Shown piece by piece: positions 21,844 through 30,916 of a stretch of DNA of 64,000 bases (position 1 is the first letter of the stretch; the number at the start of each line of letters is the position of its first letter). The notes beneath the pieces were generated by a model. That model made no database searches, was not told the origin of the DNA, and saw only the letters and a program-made list of their open reading frames with translations. Made by a program: the position numbers and the translations under genes. Source of the stretch: JAWMQL01 sp033283165 (GTDB lineage: Bacteria; Pseudomonadota; Gammaproteobacteria; Pseudomonadales; Halieaceae); assembly GCA_033283165.1 (NCBI GenBank), contig JAWMQL010000003.1, positions 186,001-250,000 on the forward strand, given 5' to 3'.

Positions 21844-22662
21844 CTACAAGCCAGATGAATTCATCACGCAATGCTCGCGCAGTAAGCCGGCCATTGTGCC
21901 CACGACCGGATTGATCTGCGCCCCTGGCTTCTGCACCAGCTGGTACACATTCTGGTAGCCGAGGGCGTCGGGGACGAGGCGGTGCAGGTCATTTTCCCCT
22001 ACCGGTAGCTGCGCCAGGTGCCCGGGAATATAGGCCAGGAACTTACCGGTTAACAACAGGGCGATACGCGCCTCCTGGTGCAGGGCCGTGGCGGGTTTGT
22101 TCCAGCCCTTCATGGCCGCATTTAATTCACGGCCGCTGCGCATGATAGAGGATTCAACGAAGCGGCTCTGGTTGACCTCCGCCAGCGTTGCGGCACTTTC
22201 CTCGCGCCCGAACAGGCTGTGACCGCGGCCACAGTAGAGGGCCATAGTCTCCTGGAACAGGGGCTGGCACAGGAGGCCGGGTTCGGGATTGTGCAATACG
22301 GTGATTCCCAACTGCACGGTACCGTTGGTAACCGTTGGCGCAATAGCCTCGGCAAAGGCCAACCGGGCGCCCAGGTTCTCGGCCAGCAGACCATCCACCG
22401 CGCCTGCGACGTTGATCGCACCACCGGTTGCATTACGACCGTAGAGCGTACCCTGGGGCCCCAACAACATTTCGATTCGTTCCAGGTCGGACTCACTCAG
22501 GGCAGTCACGGTGACCGGCATGTCCTGCATGTTCTGGGCTCTCTTCCGGGCTGTTACCGTGACCTCCTCGAGTACGAGCCCCTGCGCGAACGCGCTCTGA
22601 TGCAGCAGTGCCACCGCGACGATCGCGGCCGGTCCAAACCGTTTGTTTCCCCTCATTGTCAT
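21844..22662 (-). pseudogene. Chimeric relic: TonB-receptor N-terminus joined to a LysR effector domain
   Basis: An uninterrupted 272-codon frame made of unrelated pieces. Residues 1-26 are a signal peptide (ending SAFA). Residues 29-61 are the start of a TonB-dependent receptor (LEEVTVTARKRAQ). At residue 61/62 the sequence jumps from the plug start to RIEMLLGPQGTLYGRNATGG, skipping the residues normally between them. From about residue 90-105 to the end it reads as the effector-binding domain of a LysR regulator (VQLGI, PLFQETMALYC, LLTGKFLAYIPGH). There is no barrel and no DNA-binding domain, so neither parent function can survive. It is most simply a relic of two deletions; whether it is expressed is unknown. 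Confidence 0.75.
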
Positions 22663-22760
22663 CGCCCGTCAGGTATCTGCTTTTTTTCAGACTCCTACAT
22701 CGGGAGCGAGGGGACAATCGCCAAAAGTACTATTGGTGGCCGAACAAGCTCTATCAGTTG

Positions 22761-23939
22761 TCAGGCGCGTAAATAGCCCTCCGGAGTAAGACTGGTCGCC
22801 AGCATCACGTTATTGATATCCCGGTGCTCCAGCCAGGTGCTCGCTGTGCGGTTGGCCGGTGTCAGCCAGAAATCCACAATACCGCGAGAGAGACCGCCAA
22901 ACTCCTGCAGCGTCATGACAAGACGGGACAGGCGACGGAGGTTCTGGAACTGCTGCGGGTGCTCTCCGAGACAGCGCTCGACGTGATTGACAGCCTGCAG
23001 GCCGATTGCCAGGCCGAACTCCCGAAAAGCCAGCCGGTAGTCGGCCGGATGGCCCAGGTGATGGTTTGCTGCAAATGCTTGCAGACTGGCGGCGCTGTCC
23101 GCCAGGAGCGCCTCCAGCAGCCCCTCATCCGATACGAGGCCATCCGCAACCAGTTGTGCAACATGGCAGGCGCTGATCAGCAGGGAACCGATTCCCAGTT
23201 CGTCACGTGTTGCCCAGCTACGCCCGGCACACATGGTCGAGAAGTCCTCGATCTGGGTTGCCAGCGATAGCGCCGGTTCTGAGCCGGCAGTCCTGCCAAC
23301 CAGGCGCCGGGCTGTCGCTGCCAGTTGCTGGCAGGTCACCAGGCCGTCCAACGGATCGTGGTGGCCCATGGACCGGACCAGCGGTCGGGAGAGGTCGATA
23401 CTCATTTTCCAGTACATGCGTTTCGGCTCGCCGGGTCCCGGCGCATAGACAAACGCCCGGTGCGCGGTCACGGCGAGTTCCCTGGCCCACCGGTTGTAGA
23501 CGGGATCGCGGGTCTGGAGCGCGACCCGGTTCAGGGCGTGCATCCAGCGGGTGAGGTAGTGAAAATACTGCCCATCCTGCTGCCATTCCAACGTTTCATC
23601 CTGGGGCTCCTGGGCTTTTCTTTCATCCAGGGGTTTGCCGATCCTCAGCCCGGCGCAGGTGGGATGATTTCTCGCTTCCTCCTCGGGCAGACCGCTGAGC
23701 CAGCCGGAAAGGCCGCTTTCCCTGCGGTGCTTTGCCAGGTTCTCGTGCACCTGATCAACCAGTGTGGTGGCCAGATCGAGGAAGGCCTGATCGCCGGTCC
23801 TGTCAAAGAATCCGAGGTAGTTGCAGACCGCGAAGGCATCCGTCCACAGGTAACGGCGCGGGAAAGGGTTATTTCCCGACAGCCCCGTGTCCGCGGCAAA
23901 TTCCCGCATGATCGACTGCGCAGCTTTGTCATAGTCCAT
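22761..23939 (-). CDS. Conserved hypothetical protein, probably alpha/alpha-toroid fold
   Basis: A 392-residue soluble protein with no signal peptide. It is rich in paired helices with Trp and Tyr (LWTDAFAVCNYLGFF, YFHYLTRWMHALNRV, HRDINNVMLA), which resembles the six-hairpin glycosidase-like toroids, but I see no diagnostic catalytic motif and do not assign an activity. It starts 30 bases after the PCMT/esterase fusion gene on the same strand, so the two are probably co-transcribed and may act together. Confidence 0.7.
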   Translation of the reverse strand: MDYDKAAQSIMREFAADTGLSGNNPFPRRYLWTDAFAVCNYLGFFDRTGDQAFLDLATTLVDQVHENLAKHRRESGLSGWLSGLPEEEARNHPTCAGLRIGKPLDERKAQEPQDETLEWQQDGQYFHYLTRWMHALNRVALQTRDPVYNRWARELAVTAHRAFVYAPGPGEPKRMYWKMSIDLSRPLVRSMGHHDPLDGLVTCQQLAATARRLVGRTAGSEPALSLATQIEDFSTMCAGRSWATRDELGIGSLLISACHVAQLVADGLVSDEGLLEALLADSAASLQAFAANHHLGHPADYRLAFREFGLAIGLQAVNHVERCLGEHPQQFQNLRRLSRLVMTLQEFGGLSRGIVDFWLTPANRTASTWLEHRDINNVMLATSLTPEGYLRA

Positions 23940-23969
23940 ATCTGCGACCTGCCTGCGTGCGACGCTCGA

Positions 23970-25955
23970 CTAGAGACCGAACGGGAAGGTATCGGCCATG
24001 CCCTTGCGGACCTCCCGGCTCAAGGGCTCCACCGCACGGGTTTCATCGAACCAGATGTATTCGTCAAACTGCTGTGGCAGCGAGGCGTAAAAATAGTGGC
24101 TTTGAAGTTCACTCTCGGGGCGATATATGACGCCGATGGCACGCTCGAGGCGCTCGATCAGCAATTGCTTTCGGGCCATCGACTGCAGGGGTTTGCGCAG
24201 CGGCAGCAGGAAGTTGTCGGTGCCCACTTCGTGACAGACGCGTTCATAGCTGTCCACATGTGATGGCAGTACTGTTTTCACCTCCATGGGACCACCCCAC
24301 TCGGAGGCGGCCGCAACCGTGCCGTGGTCGGTCCCGAAGCCGATCAGGTAAGCACTGTCGCCGAACTTCTGCCGGACCAACTGGCCGATATTCAATTCGC
24401 CCCTGGCACTCATTTGCGTGGCCCGGGCGTCCCCCACATGCGAGTTGTGCGCCCAGACCACCGCTTTCGCGTCTGCTCCCCTGAAATCCAGCACAGATTC
24501 AAGTGTGTGGAACATGTGCTGGTCGCGCTGGTTCCAGGAGTTCTGCTCCGCGTAATACATGGTGCGGTAATAGCGCTCGGCATTGGCAATGAGCTGGGCG
24601 TTCTGCTCCGCATTGAAGTACCGCTCTCCATCCGCAGTTGCATACTCCAGGCGGTTTCTCAAGAGGTCTTTCAGGCTTGCGAGAATACCTTCTTCGCAGC
24701 TTCTGTACTGCCGGGTGATGACGACCCGTCCATACAGCGCCGGGTCATCCGCCCACGGGGACAGGCAACCGTAACGCACCCTGGCCACCTCGGCAGTTTC
24801 CGGGTCAACCGACTCCAGGTAGTCCAGCACGACCTCGATGGAAGCGCCCAGACTGTATAAATCCAGGCCATAGAAGCCGACCTGTTCTGCGGGCGTCGCC
24901 AGGTTGTCGTTGTGCGACTTCAGCCAGTGCGAAAACTCCAGTACCGAATGGTTGGCCCACATCCAGGTCGGGAACCGGGTAAAAGGCTGGTTTTTCAGCA
25001 AGGGGTCGACGGGTTGGCTACGGATATAGTTGTGGATATGTGCCGCGTCCGGCCAATCCGCCTCGACGGCAATGATGTTGAAGCCCTTCCTCTCGATGAG
25101 TTCCCGCGTGATCCGGGCGCGCATGTCGTAAAACTCGGCGGACCCGTGGGAGGCCTCCCCCATCAATACCAGCTTCGAGTCACCGATACGGGCCAGGAGG
25201 TTATCCAGATTCACACGGTCTATCGAGGCAAAATGTTCACTGGACTCATACAGCAGTTCCGGCAGACCCGGGGCAGTTTTCCCGAGCGAGGGCAGTTTTG
25301 CCGCCTCGTCTTCCCAGCCGGCGGCGCCGATCAGCGGCACAAAGCGGACATCTCCCAGATATTCTTCCCGGTACTCCCGGGCGCTGACCCTGACCACCCG
25401 CAGCAGTTGTTGCGTTTGCAGCGTCGCGCCGACAGGGATAACCAATCGGCCGCCGACCGCCAGCTGTTCTTTCAGGGCGTCGGGCACAACAGGCCCGCCA
25501 GCGGCCACTACAATCGCGTCGTAAGGTGCGTGTTCCGCCCAGCCGAGAGTCCCGTCCCCGTGCAGGATGTCGATGTTTGTGTAGCCCAGATCAGCGAGCC
25601 GCTTTCTGGCGGAATCAACCAGAATTTTGTGGCGCTCCACGGTGTATACGGCACTGGCAATCTCCGCCAGTATGGCGGCGGCGTACCCGGAACCCGTACC
25701 CACTTCCAGCACCCGCTCCCCTGGCGTGAGTTCCAGTGCCGCCGTCATCAACGCCACAATATACGGCTGTGAAATGGTCTGACTCGCCTCGATCGGCAAG
25801 GGGGAATCGCGATAGGCGAACTCAACCAGGTCGGTGGAGACAAACTTTTCCCGGGGAACCGCCGCTACCGCGTCGAGTACTGCCCGATCCTGCAGGCCGC
25901 GAGCAGCCAGCTGATATTCGATCATCTGCTGTCTGAGGTCTTCGAATTTGCCCAC
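23970..25955 (-). CDS. Protein-L-isoaspartate methyltransferase fused to an erythromycin-esterase domain
   Basis: A 661-residue fusion. Residues 1 to about 215 are a PCMT-type methyltransferase with the SAM motif VLEVGTGSGY and the substrate-loop segment SQTISQPYIVALM; it would repair isoaspartyl residues. Residues about 245-650 are an erythromycin-esterase-like domain with GEASHGSAEF and the later WAHNSHVGDA, which carry the Glu/His residues typical of that family. Fusions of these two domains are known in bacteria. GTG 25955 has an ideal AAGGAGG just upstream. The esterase-like part should not be read as macrolide resistance from sequence alone. It is followed by the toroid-like gene at 22761 and is divergent from a TetR gene. 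Confidence 0.87.
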   Translation of the reverse strand: MGKFEDLRQQMIEYQLAARGLQDRAVLDAVAAVPREKFVSTDLVEFAYRDSPLPIEASQTISQPYIVALMTAALELTPGERVLEVGTGSGYAAAILAEIASAVYTVERHKILVDSARKRLADLGYTNIDILHGDGTLGWAEHAPYDAIVVAAGGPVVPDALKEQLAVGGRLVIPVGATLQTQQLLRVVRVSAREYREEYLGDVRFVPLIGAAGWEDEAAKLPSLGKTAPGLPELLYESSEHFASIDRVNLDNLLARIGDSKLVLMGEASHGSAEFYDMRARITRELIERKGFNIIAVEADWPDAAHIHNYIRSQPVDPLLKNQPFTRFPTWMWANHSVLEFSHWLKSHNDNLATPAEQVGFYGLDLYSLGASIEVVLDYLESVDPETAEVARVRYGCLSPWADDPALYGRVVITRQYRSCEEGILASLKDLLRNRLEYATADGERYFNAEQNAQLIANAERYYRTMYYAEQNSWNQRDQHMFHTLESVLDFRGADAKAVVWAHNSHVGDARATQMSARGELNIGQLVRQKFGDSAYLIGFGTDHGTVAAASEWGGPMEVKTVLPSHVDSYERVCHEVGTDNFLLPLRKPLQSMARKQLLIERLERAIGVIYRPESELQSHYFYASLPQQFDEYIWFDETRAVEPLSREVRKGMADTFPFGL

Positions 25956-26098
25956 GACACCTCCTTTCTGGCAGCTTGAAACTCGCGTTTAAAGCTACCC
26001 GCACCTTGTGCGATCCCGAACTTTTATATTATGACCGGCAGTCCAGCGCTTGAATTGACGGCAATCAACAAAGTATCGTTCCGGGACCGACTATATTT

Positions 26099-26119
26099 TT
26101 ACAATAAATGTAATATAAT
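26099..26119 (+). promoter_or_regulatory. Candidate TetR promoter/operator
   Basis: TTACA (26099-26103) and TGTAA (26109-26113) form an inverted repeat with a 5-base spacer, immediately followed by TATAAT (26114-26119), a perfect -10 hexamer. Such overlap suits autorepression by the TetR protein encoded from 26220. The remaining 26120-26219 leader holds nothing else I can name. Confidence 0.5.
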
Positions 26120-26219
26120 AGCGGCTGAATTTTTAATGGGGATGGGCAGCCCGTGATAGCGGGCTGCCGGTTTCAGCTGGCGCCGGATGCCCGGAGTCAG
26201 TTGATTGACAGAGATAACA

Positions 26220-26861
26220 ATGGGACTCAGAGAACGAAAAAAACGCGCGACCCGCGTCCGCTTGCTGGAAGTGGCGGAAGAGCTGTTCAGCCAGCATGAG
26301 TACGAGGATATCAAGGTCGAGGCGATCGCGGCGGCGGCGGATGTCAGCACCAAGACCTTTTTCAACTACTTTTCCGGCAAGGGCAAGTTACTGGAGGCAC
26401 TGCTGATCGACTGGCTGGGCGAGGTCAACCTGTGGGCCGCCCGGGAGGCGCCGCCCACCAACCTGTATAACACCATACGCCCGCCGAATACCGAACAATC
26501 CCAGGACTGGGTCATCCGCCAGCGCCGGATCCTGAAAATGATCCTGGATCACACGGACCTGTTCGACTCGATCTATCACTCCGACTCCAGTGTCGAGCAT
26601 GAGAACACGCTGTTCCCGCCGGATTACCGGCATTCACGCATCGAGCGAATCAGGGAAGCGCAGCAGAACGGCATCGTCCGGGACGATATCTCACCACGAC
26701 TGGTATCGGACCTGTACGACTTCCTGCGCATCGACCTGGTCCGGCGCTGGCTGCGCACACCGGACCACCTGGCCACCGGCGAGGCCTACCGGGAAACCGA
26801 CAGCCAGGCGGTGGCGGTGCTGCTCACGGGGCTGGCTCCCCGGGACCACGCAGACGGCTAA
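26220..26861 (+). CDS. TetR-family transcriptional regulator
   Basis: A 213-residue regulator. The N-terminal helix-turn-helix includes VEAIAAAADVSTKTFFNYF, the usual TetR recognition region; the rest is an all-helical ligand-binding domain. ATG 26220 begins MGLRERKKRATR, a normal TetR start; a TTG at 26205 is in frame but unlikely. It is divergent from the PCMT/esterase fusion and convergent with the gabD-like gene. It may repress its own promoter and the fusion operon. Confidence 0.9.
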   Translation: MGLRERKKRATRVRLLEVAEELFSQHEYEDIKVEAIAAAADVSTKTFFNYFSGKGKLLEALLIDWLGEVNLWAAREAPPTNLYNTIRPPNTEQSQDWVIRQRRILKMILDHTDLFDSIYHSDSSVEHENTLFPPDYRHSRIERIREAQQNGIVRDDISPRLVSDLYDFLRIDLVRRWLRTPDHLATGEAYRETDSQAVAVLLTGLAPRDHADG

Positions 26862-26967
26862 GGCCGCTCCAGACACCATCCCCACGACACCACACTGCGC
26901 CAGAATGGCTTCATTAATGTCGCCGCGAACCGCAACGGCGGACAGGTCTGAAGGGAAAAGAATGGGC

Positions 26968-28425
26968 TTACCGGTCCAGGCCGCCCATGCAGATAAATTT
27001 CATTTCGCTGAACTCATCCAGTCCGTACCGGGAGCCCTCGCGACCGAGTCCACTTTGCTTGATGCCGCCGAAGGGAATGATATCGGCGGTGATCACGGTT
27101 TCATTGGCGCCCACCATGCCAAAGTCCAGCGCCTCGGCGACACGCCAGACACGACCCACATCGCGGGTATAGAAGTAGGCCGCCAGGCCGTACTCGGTAT
27201 CATTGCCGCGCTCGATAGCCTCGTCCTCGGTCTGGAACCTGTAGATCGCCGCCACCGGGCCAAAGATTTCCTCCCGGAACACCCGCATGGAGTCATCCAC
27301 GTCGGTCAGAATCGTCGGCTGGTAGAAGTTCGGGCCCTGCTCGCCGGGCTTGCCGCCCAGCACCACCCGGGCACCCCGGGCGACGGCGTCCTGCACCTTC
27401 TCGTCGATGCCCTGCACCGCACGCCCATTGATCTGCGGCCCGTGGGTGTTGGTCTCGTCCATGCAGTCGCCCACCCGGTATTCGGAGACAATCTCCTTGA
27501 GGCGGGCGACGAACCGGTCGTAGATCCCCTCCTGCACAAAGATGCGCTGGGCGCAGACACAGACCTGGCCGGCATTGCGGAACTTCGACAGCGCCGCATT
27601 GCGGGCGGCCATCTCCAGGTCAGCATCGTCGAAGACGATAAAGGGTGCGTTGCCCCCGAGTTCCAGGGTCAGCTTCTTGACGGTACCGGCGCACTGGGCC
27701 GCCAGCATCTTGCCCACCGCGGTAGAGCCGGTAAAGGTCAGTTTCTTCACCGTGTCGCTGGCGGTCAGGACGTTGCCGATGTCGGCGGGGTTGTTGGCCA
27801 CCACCACGCTCACCAGACCCGCTGGAATGCCGGCGCGCCGCCCCAGCTCGATCATGGCGAATGCCGACAGGGGCGTTTCCTCGGAGGGCTTCAATACCAC
27901 ACCGCAGCCGGCGGCCAGGGCGGGGCAGATCTTGCGCGTGATCAGGCTCGGGAAGTTCCACGGAATCATCGCCGCGACCACGCCGACCGGCTGGCGCACG
28001 ATGAGTCCGCGACGATCGGTTTGCGGCATCGGAACGGTGTCGCCGTAGTGGCGGCGCGCCTCCTCGCTGAACCATTCTGCGTACGACGCCGAGTAGGCGA
28101 TCTCGCCGCGGGATTCGGCCAGTGACTTGCCCTGCTCGGCGGTCAGGATGACAGCCAGGTCCTCCTGGTTCTCCAGGATCAGGTCGTACCACCGGCGCAG
28201 CAGTTCCGCACGTTCTTTGGCCGTGGTCTTCCGCCAGGCCTGCATGGCCCGCTCGGCACCCGCGACAGCCTGTTCGGTTTCCGCCGCACCGACGGCGGCA
28301 ACAGACGTGATCAGTTCCCCGGTAGCCGGATTGTAGACATCGAGCCGGTCACTGCCGCTCACCCACTCGCCATTGATGAAGCACTGTGATTTCAGCAGGC
28401 CGGGATCGTTGAGATTCAAGCTCAT
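26968..28425 (-). CDS. gabD: Succinate-semialdehyde dehydrogenase (GabD type)
   Basis: A 485-residue NAD(P)-dependent aldehyde dehydrogenase. Catalytic Cys289 is in NAGQVCVCAQR, Glu255 in LELGGNAP, and PWNFP and FTGSTAVG are the cofactor signatures. The CVCAQR context and length match GabD, which oxidises succinate semialdehyde to succinate, the last step of GABA use. It overlaps the carbamoylase-type gene by 4 bases (ATGA), so the two are translationally coupled, with ureohydrolase 3 just upstream. Other short semialdehydes are possible substrates. Confidence 0.85.
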   Translation of the reverse strand: MSLNLNDPGLLKSQCFINGEWVSGSDRLDVYNPATGELITSVAAVGAAETEQAVAGAERAMQAWRKTTAKERAELLRRWYDLILENQEDLAVILTAEQGKSLAESRGEIAYSASYAEWFSEEARRHYGDTVPMPQTDRRGLIVRQPVGVVAAMIPWNFPSLITRKICPALAAGCGVVLKPSEETPLSAFAMIELGRRAGIPAGLVSVVVANNPADIGNVLTASDTVKKLTFTGSTAVGKMLAAQCAGTVKKLTLELGGNAPFIVFDDADLEMAARNAALSKFRNAGQVCVCAQRIFVQEGIYDRFVARLKEIVSEYRVGDCMDETNTHGPQINGRAVQGIDEKVQDAVARGARVVLGGKPGEQGPNFYQPTILTDVDDSMRVFREEIFGPVAAIYRFQTEDEAIERGNDTEYGLAAYFYTRDVGRVWRVAEALDFGMVGANETVITADIIPFGGIKQSGLGREGSRYGLDEFSEMKFICMGGLDR

Positions 28426-29660
28426 GACAGTTCACCCTCAAAATCAGCGGCCTGTACCATGGCGTTGGCCAGCACCGAGGCGCCGGCTGCCAGGTGTTCG
28501 GGTGCCGCGTCTTCCGCGGGGTTGTGGCTGATGCCGCCCTTGCAGGGCACGAAGATCATGGTGGCCGGATAGCGCTGGGCAATGTTGACGCAATCGTGGC
28601 CGGCGCCAGTGTACATTTCCCGCCAGGGCAGGCCGGTCTCGACGGCGGCCTCACGCACCCAGTTCACCAGGGTTTCGTTGAACGGCACGTAGTCGATGGT
28701 GGCATGCAGCTGGACCTCCACCGTCACACCCGACTCGGCGGCGATTTTCGCCACCGCGTCACGCATCTCGGCGTCCATTTGATCCAGCACGGCCGGGTCG
28801 GGATTGCGCAGGTCACCGCTGAAATTCACCTGCCCGGGCACGGTGTTGCGGGAATTGGGGTAGACCTCGAAGTGACCGCAGGTGGCCCGGGCATCGTCGT
28901 AGGAGCGACCGATGCGATCGAATTCCAGCACCATGCGGCTTACCGCCACCATGGCGTCCCGGCGGCTCGCCATGGGTGTCGGGCCGGCATGCGCTTCCTG
29001 CCCCACGACTGCCAGGTTGTACCAGAACTGTTTCTGGGCGCAGTTCACCACCCCCAGCACCTCGCCGTTCTCTTCCAGCACCGGACCCTGCTCGATGTGC
29101 GCTTCGAAGTAACACTTCACCGGGTAGGAATTGATCTCCATCTCACCCAGGTAGCCCATGTTTTCCAGGCCCTGGCGAATCGTGAGGCCATCGGATTCCT
29201 GCAGGTCCAGGGTCTCCTCCAGGTCCTTCATGCCCAACCAGACGGCGGATCCGATCATGGGCAGGAACAACTCGCCTTCCTCGTTGGTCCACACGGCCAC
29301 CTCGATCGGGTTTTCGGTTTCGATATCGTGGTCGTTCAGGGTGCGGATGACTTCCAGGCCCGCCAGTACGCCGTAGATGCCGTCGAAGCGGCCGCCGGAG
29401 GTCTGGGTATCCAGGTGCGAACCGGTGATGACCGCAGGGCCCTCCGGATTGCGGCCCGGGCGGCGGGCAAAGATGTTGCCGAACCGGTCCACGCGGACGT
29501 TACAGCCCGCTTCCTCGCACCAGCTCACGAACAGGTCACGCGCCTGCTTGTTCTCGGGGGAGAACTCCAGGCGACAGACGCCCCCTTCCGGGGTGGCGCC
29601 GAACTGGTTGATGTCTTCGATACTTTGCCAAAGCCGCTGTTGATTGACGGTCAGTTTCAT
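28422..29660 (-). CDS. Zn-dependent hydrolase, carbamoylase/allantoate-amidohydrolase family
   Basis: A 412-residue M20-like metallohydrolase of the N-carbamoyl-amino-acid hydrolase / ureidopropionase / allantoate amidohydrolase group. Metal-binding motifs are GSHLDT, GRFDG and TNEEGELF, then FEAHIEQGPVLE and, near the end, GAGHDC. It cleaves N-carbamoyl or ureido groups to CO2, ammonia and an amino acid. Coupling with gabD and the nearby ureohydrolase 3 suggests a ureido or carbamoyl intermediate in the same nitrogen-compound pathway. Confidence 0.87.
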   Translation of the reverse strand: MKLTVNQQRLWQSIEDINQFGATPEGGVCRLEFSPENKQARDLFVSWCEEAGCNVRVDRFGNIFARRPGRNPEGPAVITGSHLDTQTSGGRFDGIYGVLAGLEVIRTLNDHDIETENPIEVAVWTNEEGELFLPMIGSAVWLGMKDLEETLDLQESDGLTIRQGLENMGYLGEMEINSYPVKCYFEAHIEQGPVLEENGEVLGVVNCAQKQFWYNLAVVGQEAHAGPTPMASRRDAMVAVSRMVLEFDRIGRSYDDARATCGHFEVYPNSRNTVPGQVNFSGDLRNPDPAVLDQMDAEMRDAVAKIAAESGVTVEVQLHATIDYVPFNETLVNWVREAAVETGLPWREMYTGAGHDCVNIAQRYPATMIFVPCKGGISHNPAEDAAPEHLAAGASVLANAMVQAADFEGELS

Positions 29661-29746
29661 TCGATTTACCTGTCTCTGAATGGGTCAGGCCCCGGTGGGG
29701 CCGACTCAGTGGTTCCTGACGCCGGAACAGTCCGGCGGTAGTTCGC

Positions 29747-30712
29747 TTACAACTTGCCGTATTGCTGCAGGGAATCCGCAGTAATACAGAGGAGTTCGAA
29801 GGCGAGGTTGGCGATACCGATACCGGTAATGCCGGCCGGGTCATAGGCCGGGGCGAACTCACTGATGTCGGAGCCCACGATCTCTTTTCCGCGCAGCGCC
29901 CGCAGGATGACCTGCATGTCACGCGGCAGGATGCCGCCCAGTTCAGGGACCCCTGTACCCGGCATATAGGCGGGGTCCAGCCCATCGATGTCGATGGAAA
30001 TGTACAGCGGACCGTCGCCCACGGTTTGCACGATCTTGTCGATAACCGCCCGGCGGCCCATCTCCTCGTAGTCGTCCATGGTGACCACCGTGTAGCCGGA
30101 CTCCAGGCTGAAGGCGAAGTCCTCCGGCTCGAAGCGGGAACCGCGCATGCCGATCTGGATGACGCGCTCCGGATCGAGGATCTCCTCTTCCATGGCGCGG
30201 CGCATGAAGGTGGCGTGATTGATCTTGTCGCCGCAGAGGGTATCGAGCACGTCGGCGTGGGCGTCGACGTGGAGGATACCCATCCTGCCGTGTTTCTTCT
30301 TCAGCGCCCGCAGGATCGGCAGCGGGATAGTGTGATCGCCACCGATGGCGATCGGGGTAATGCCCTTGTTCACCAGGTCGTCAAAATAGGCTTCGATCTG
30401 GTCGATCGAGGTGTCCTTGCTCATGGGATTGATTGGACAATCGCCGATATCACAGACGTTGGCGATCTCGAAGGGCGCGATTCCGGAGGTGGGATGACAG
30501 CGACGGATCACGCGGGACGCCTCGCGCACTGCAGCGGGACCGGAGCGCTGGCCGGAACGGTAGTTCACTGCCAGGTCAAAGGGCACACCGCAAAGTCCGA
30601 TATCGACCTCCTCGGTGGCCTCCAGGCGCCGGGTGCGCAACAGCGTGGCGATATCGGAAAAGCGCGGAACGACCGCGGGGTCGGTGGGATCGTACTGGGG
30701 ATTCTTGGCCAT
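29747..30712 (-). CDS. Agmatinase-family ureohydrolase (copy 3 of 3)
   Basis: A 321-residue ureohydrolase with His127 (GGDHT), Asp150/His152/Asp154 (HVDAHADV) and Asp241/Asp243 (IDIDGLDP). It is paralogous to copy 2: both have GGDHTIPLPILR and a MDxYEEMGR segment. It is divergent from IclR-2 and heads the operon ureohydrolase 3, carbamoylase-type hydrolase, gabD. If it acts on 4-guanidinobutyrate it would give urea plus GABA; an aminotransferase and gabD would complete the route to succinate. Agmatine or guanidinopropionate are alternatives. Confidence 0.9.
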   Translation of the reverse strand: MAKNPQYDPTDPAVVPRFSDIATLLRTRRLEATEEVDIGLCGVPFDLAVNYRSGQRSGPAAVREASRVIRRCHPTSGIAPFEIANVCDIGDCPINPMSKDTSIDQIEAYFDDLVNKGITPIAIGGDHTIPLPILRALKKKHGRMGILHVDAHADVLDTLCGDKINHATFMRRAMEEEILDPERVIQIGMRGSRFEPEDFAFSLESGYTVVTMDDYEEMGRRAVIDKIVQTVGDGPLYISIDIDGLDPAYMPGTGVPELGGILPRDMQVILRALRGKEIVGSDISEFAPAYDPAGITGIGIANLAFELLCITADSLQQYGKL

Positions 30713-30916
30713 GTCGGGACTTCACTACCTGGTTACGCGATGTGCCGGGTGAGAAAACCCATCTGAATTTTCATATTTTGAAATATTCGATGGAAGCGGT
30801 TAATATCGGCCTTTAATCTAGTAAATTACGTAGTTTAGATCAACATACAGGCCCTTTTTTATAATGAAATCACGGCATATATTTCATTTTTTGAGAATTG
30901 ATTGGGCGATCGGAAA
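30713..30916. promoter_or_regulatory. Divergent ureohydrolase 3/IclR-2 control region with several palindromes
   Basis: This 204-base AT-rich gap holds four operator-like elements. TATTTTGAAATA is at 30774-30785. A 16-base near-palindrome, TAAATTACGTAGTTTA, is at 30822-30837 with one mismatch. ATGAAAT (30864-30870) and ATTTCAT (30881-30887) form a perfect inverted repeat with a 10-base spacer. The last overlaps CATTTTTTGAGAA, similar to the elements upstream of IclR-1. Binding by IclR-2 is inferred. Confidence 0.5.

Noticed and set aside
23970..25955. Macrolide resistance gene
   Set aside because: The esterase-like domain is fused to PCMT in a chromosomal setting; resistance cannot be inferred from this similarity.
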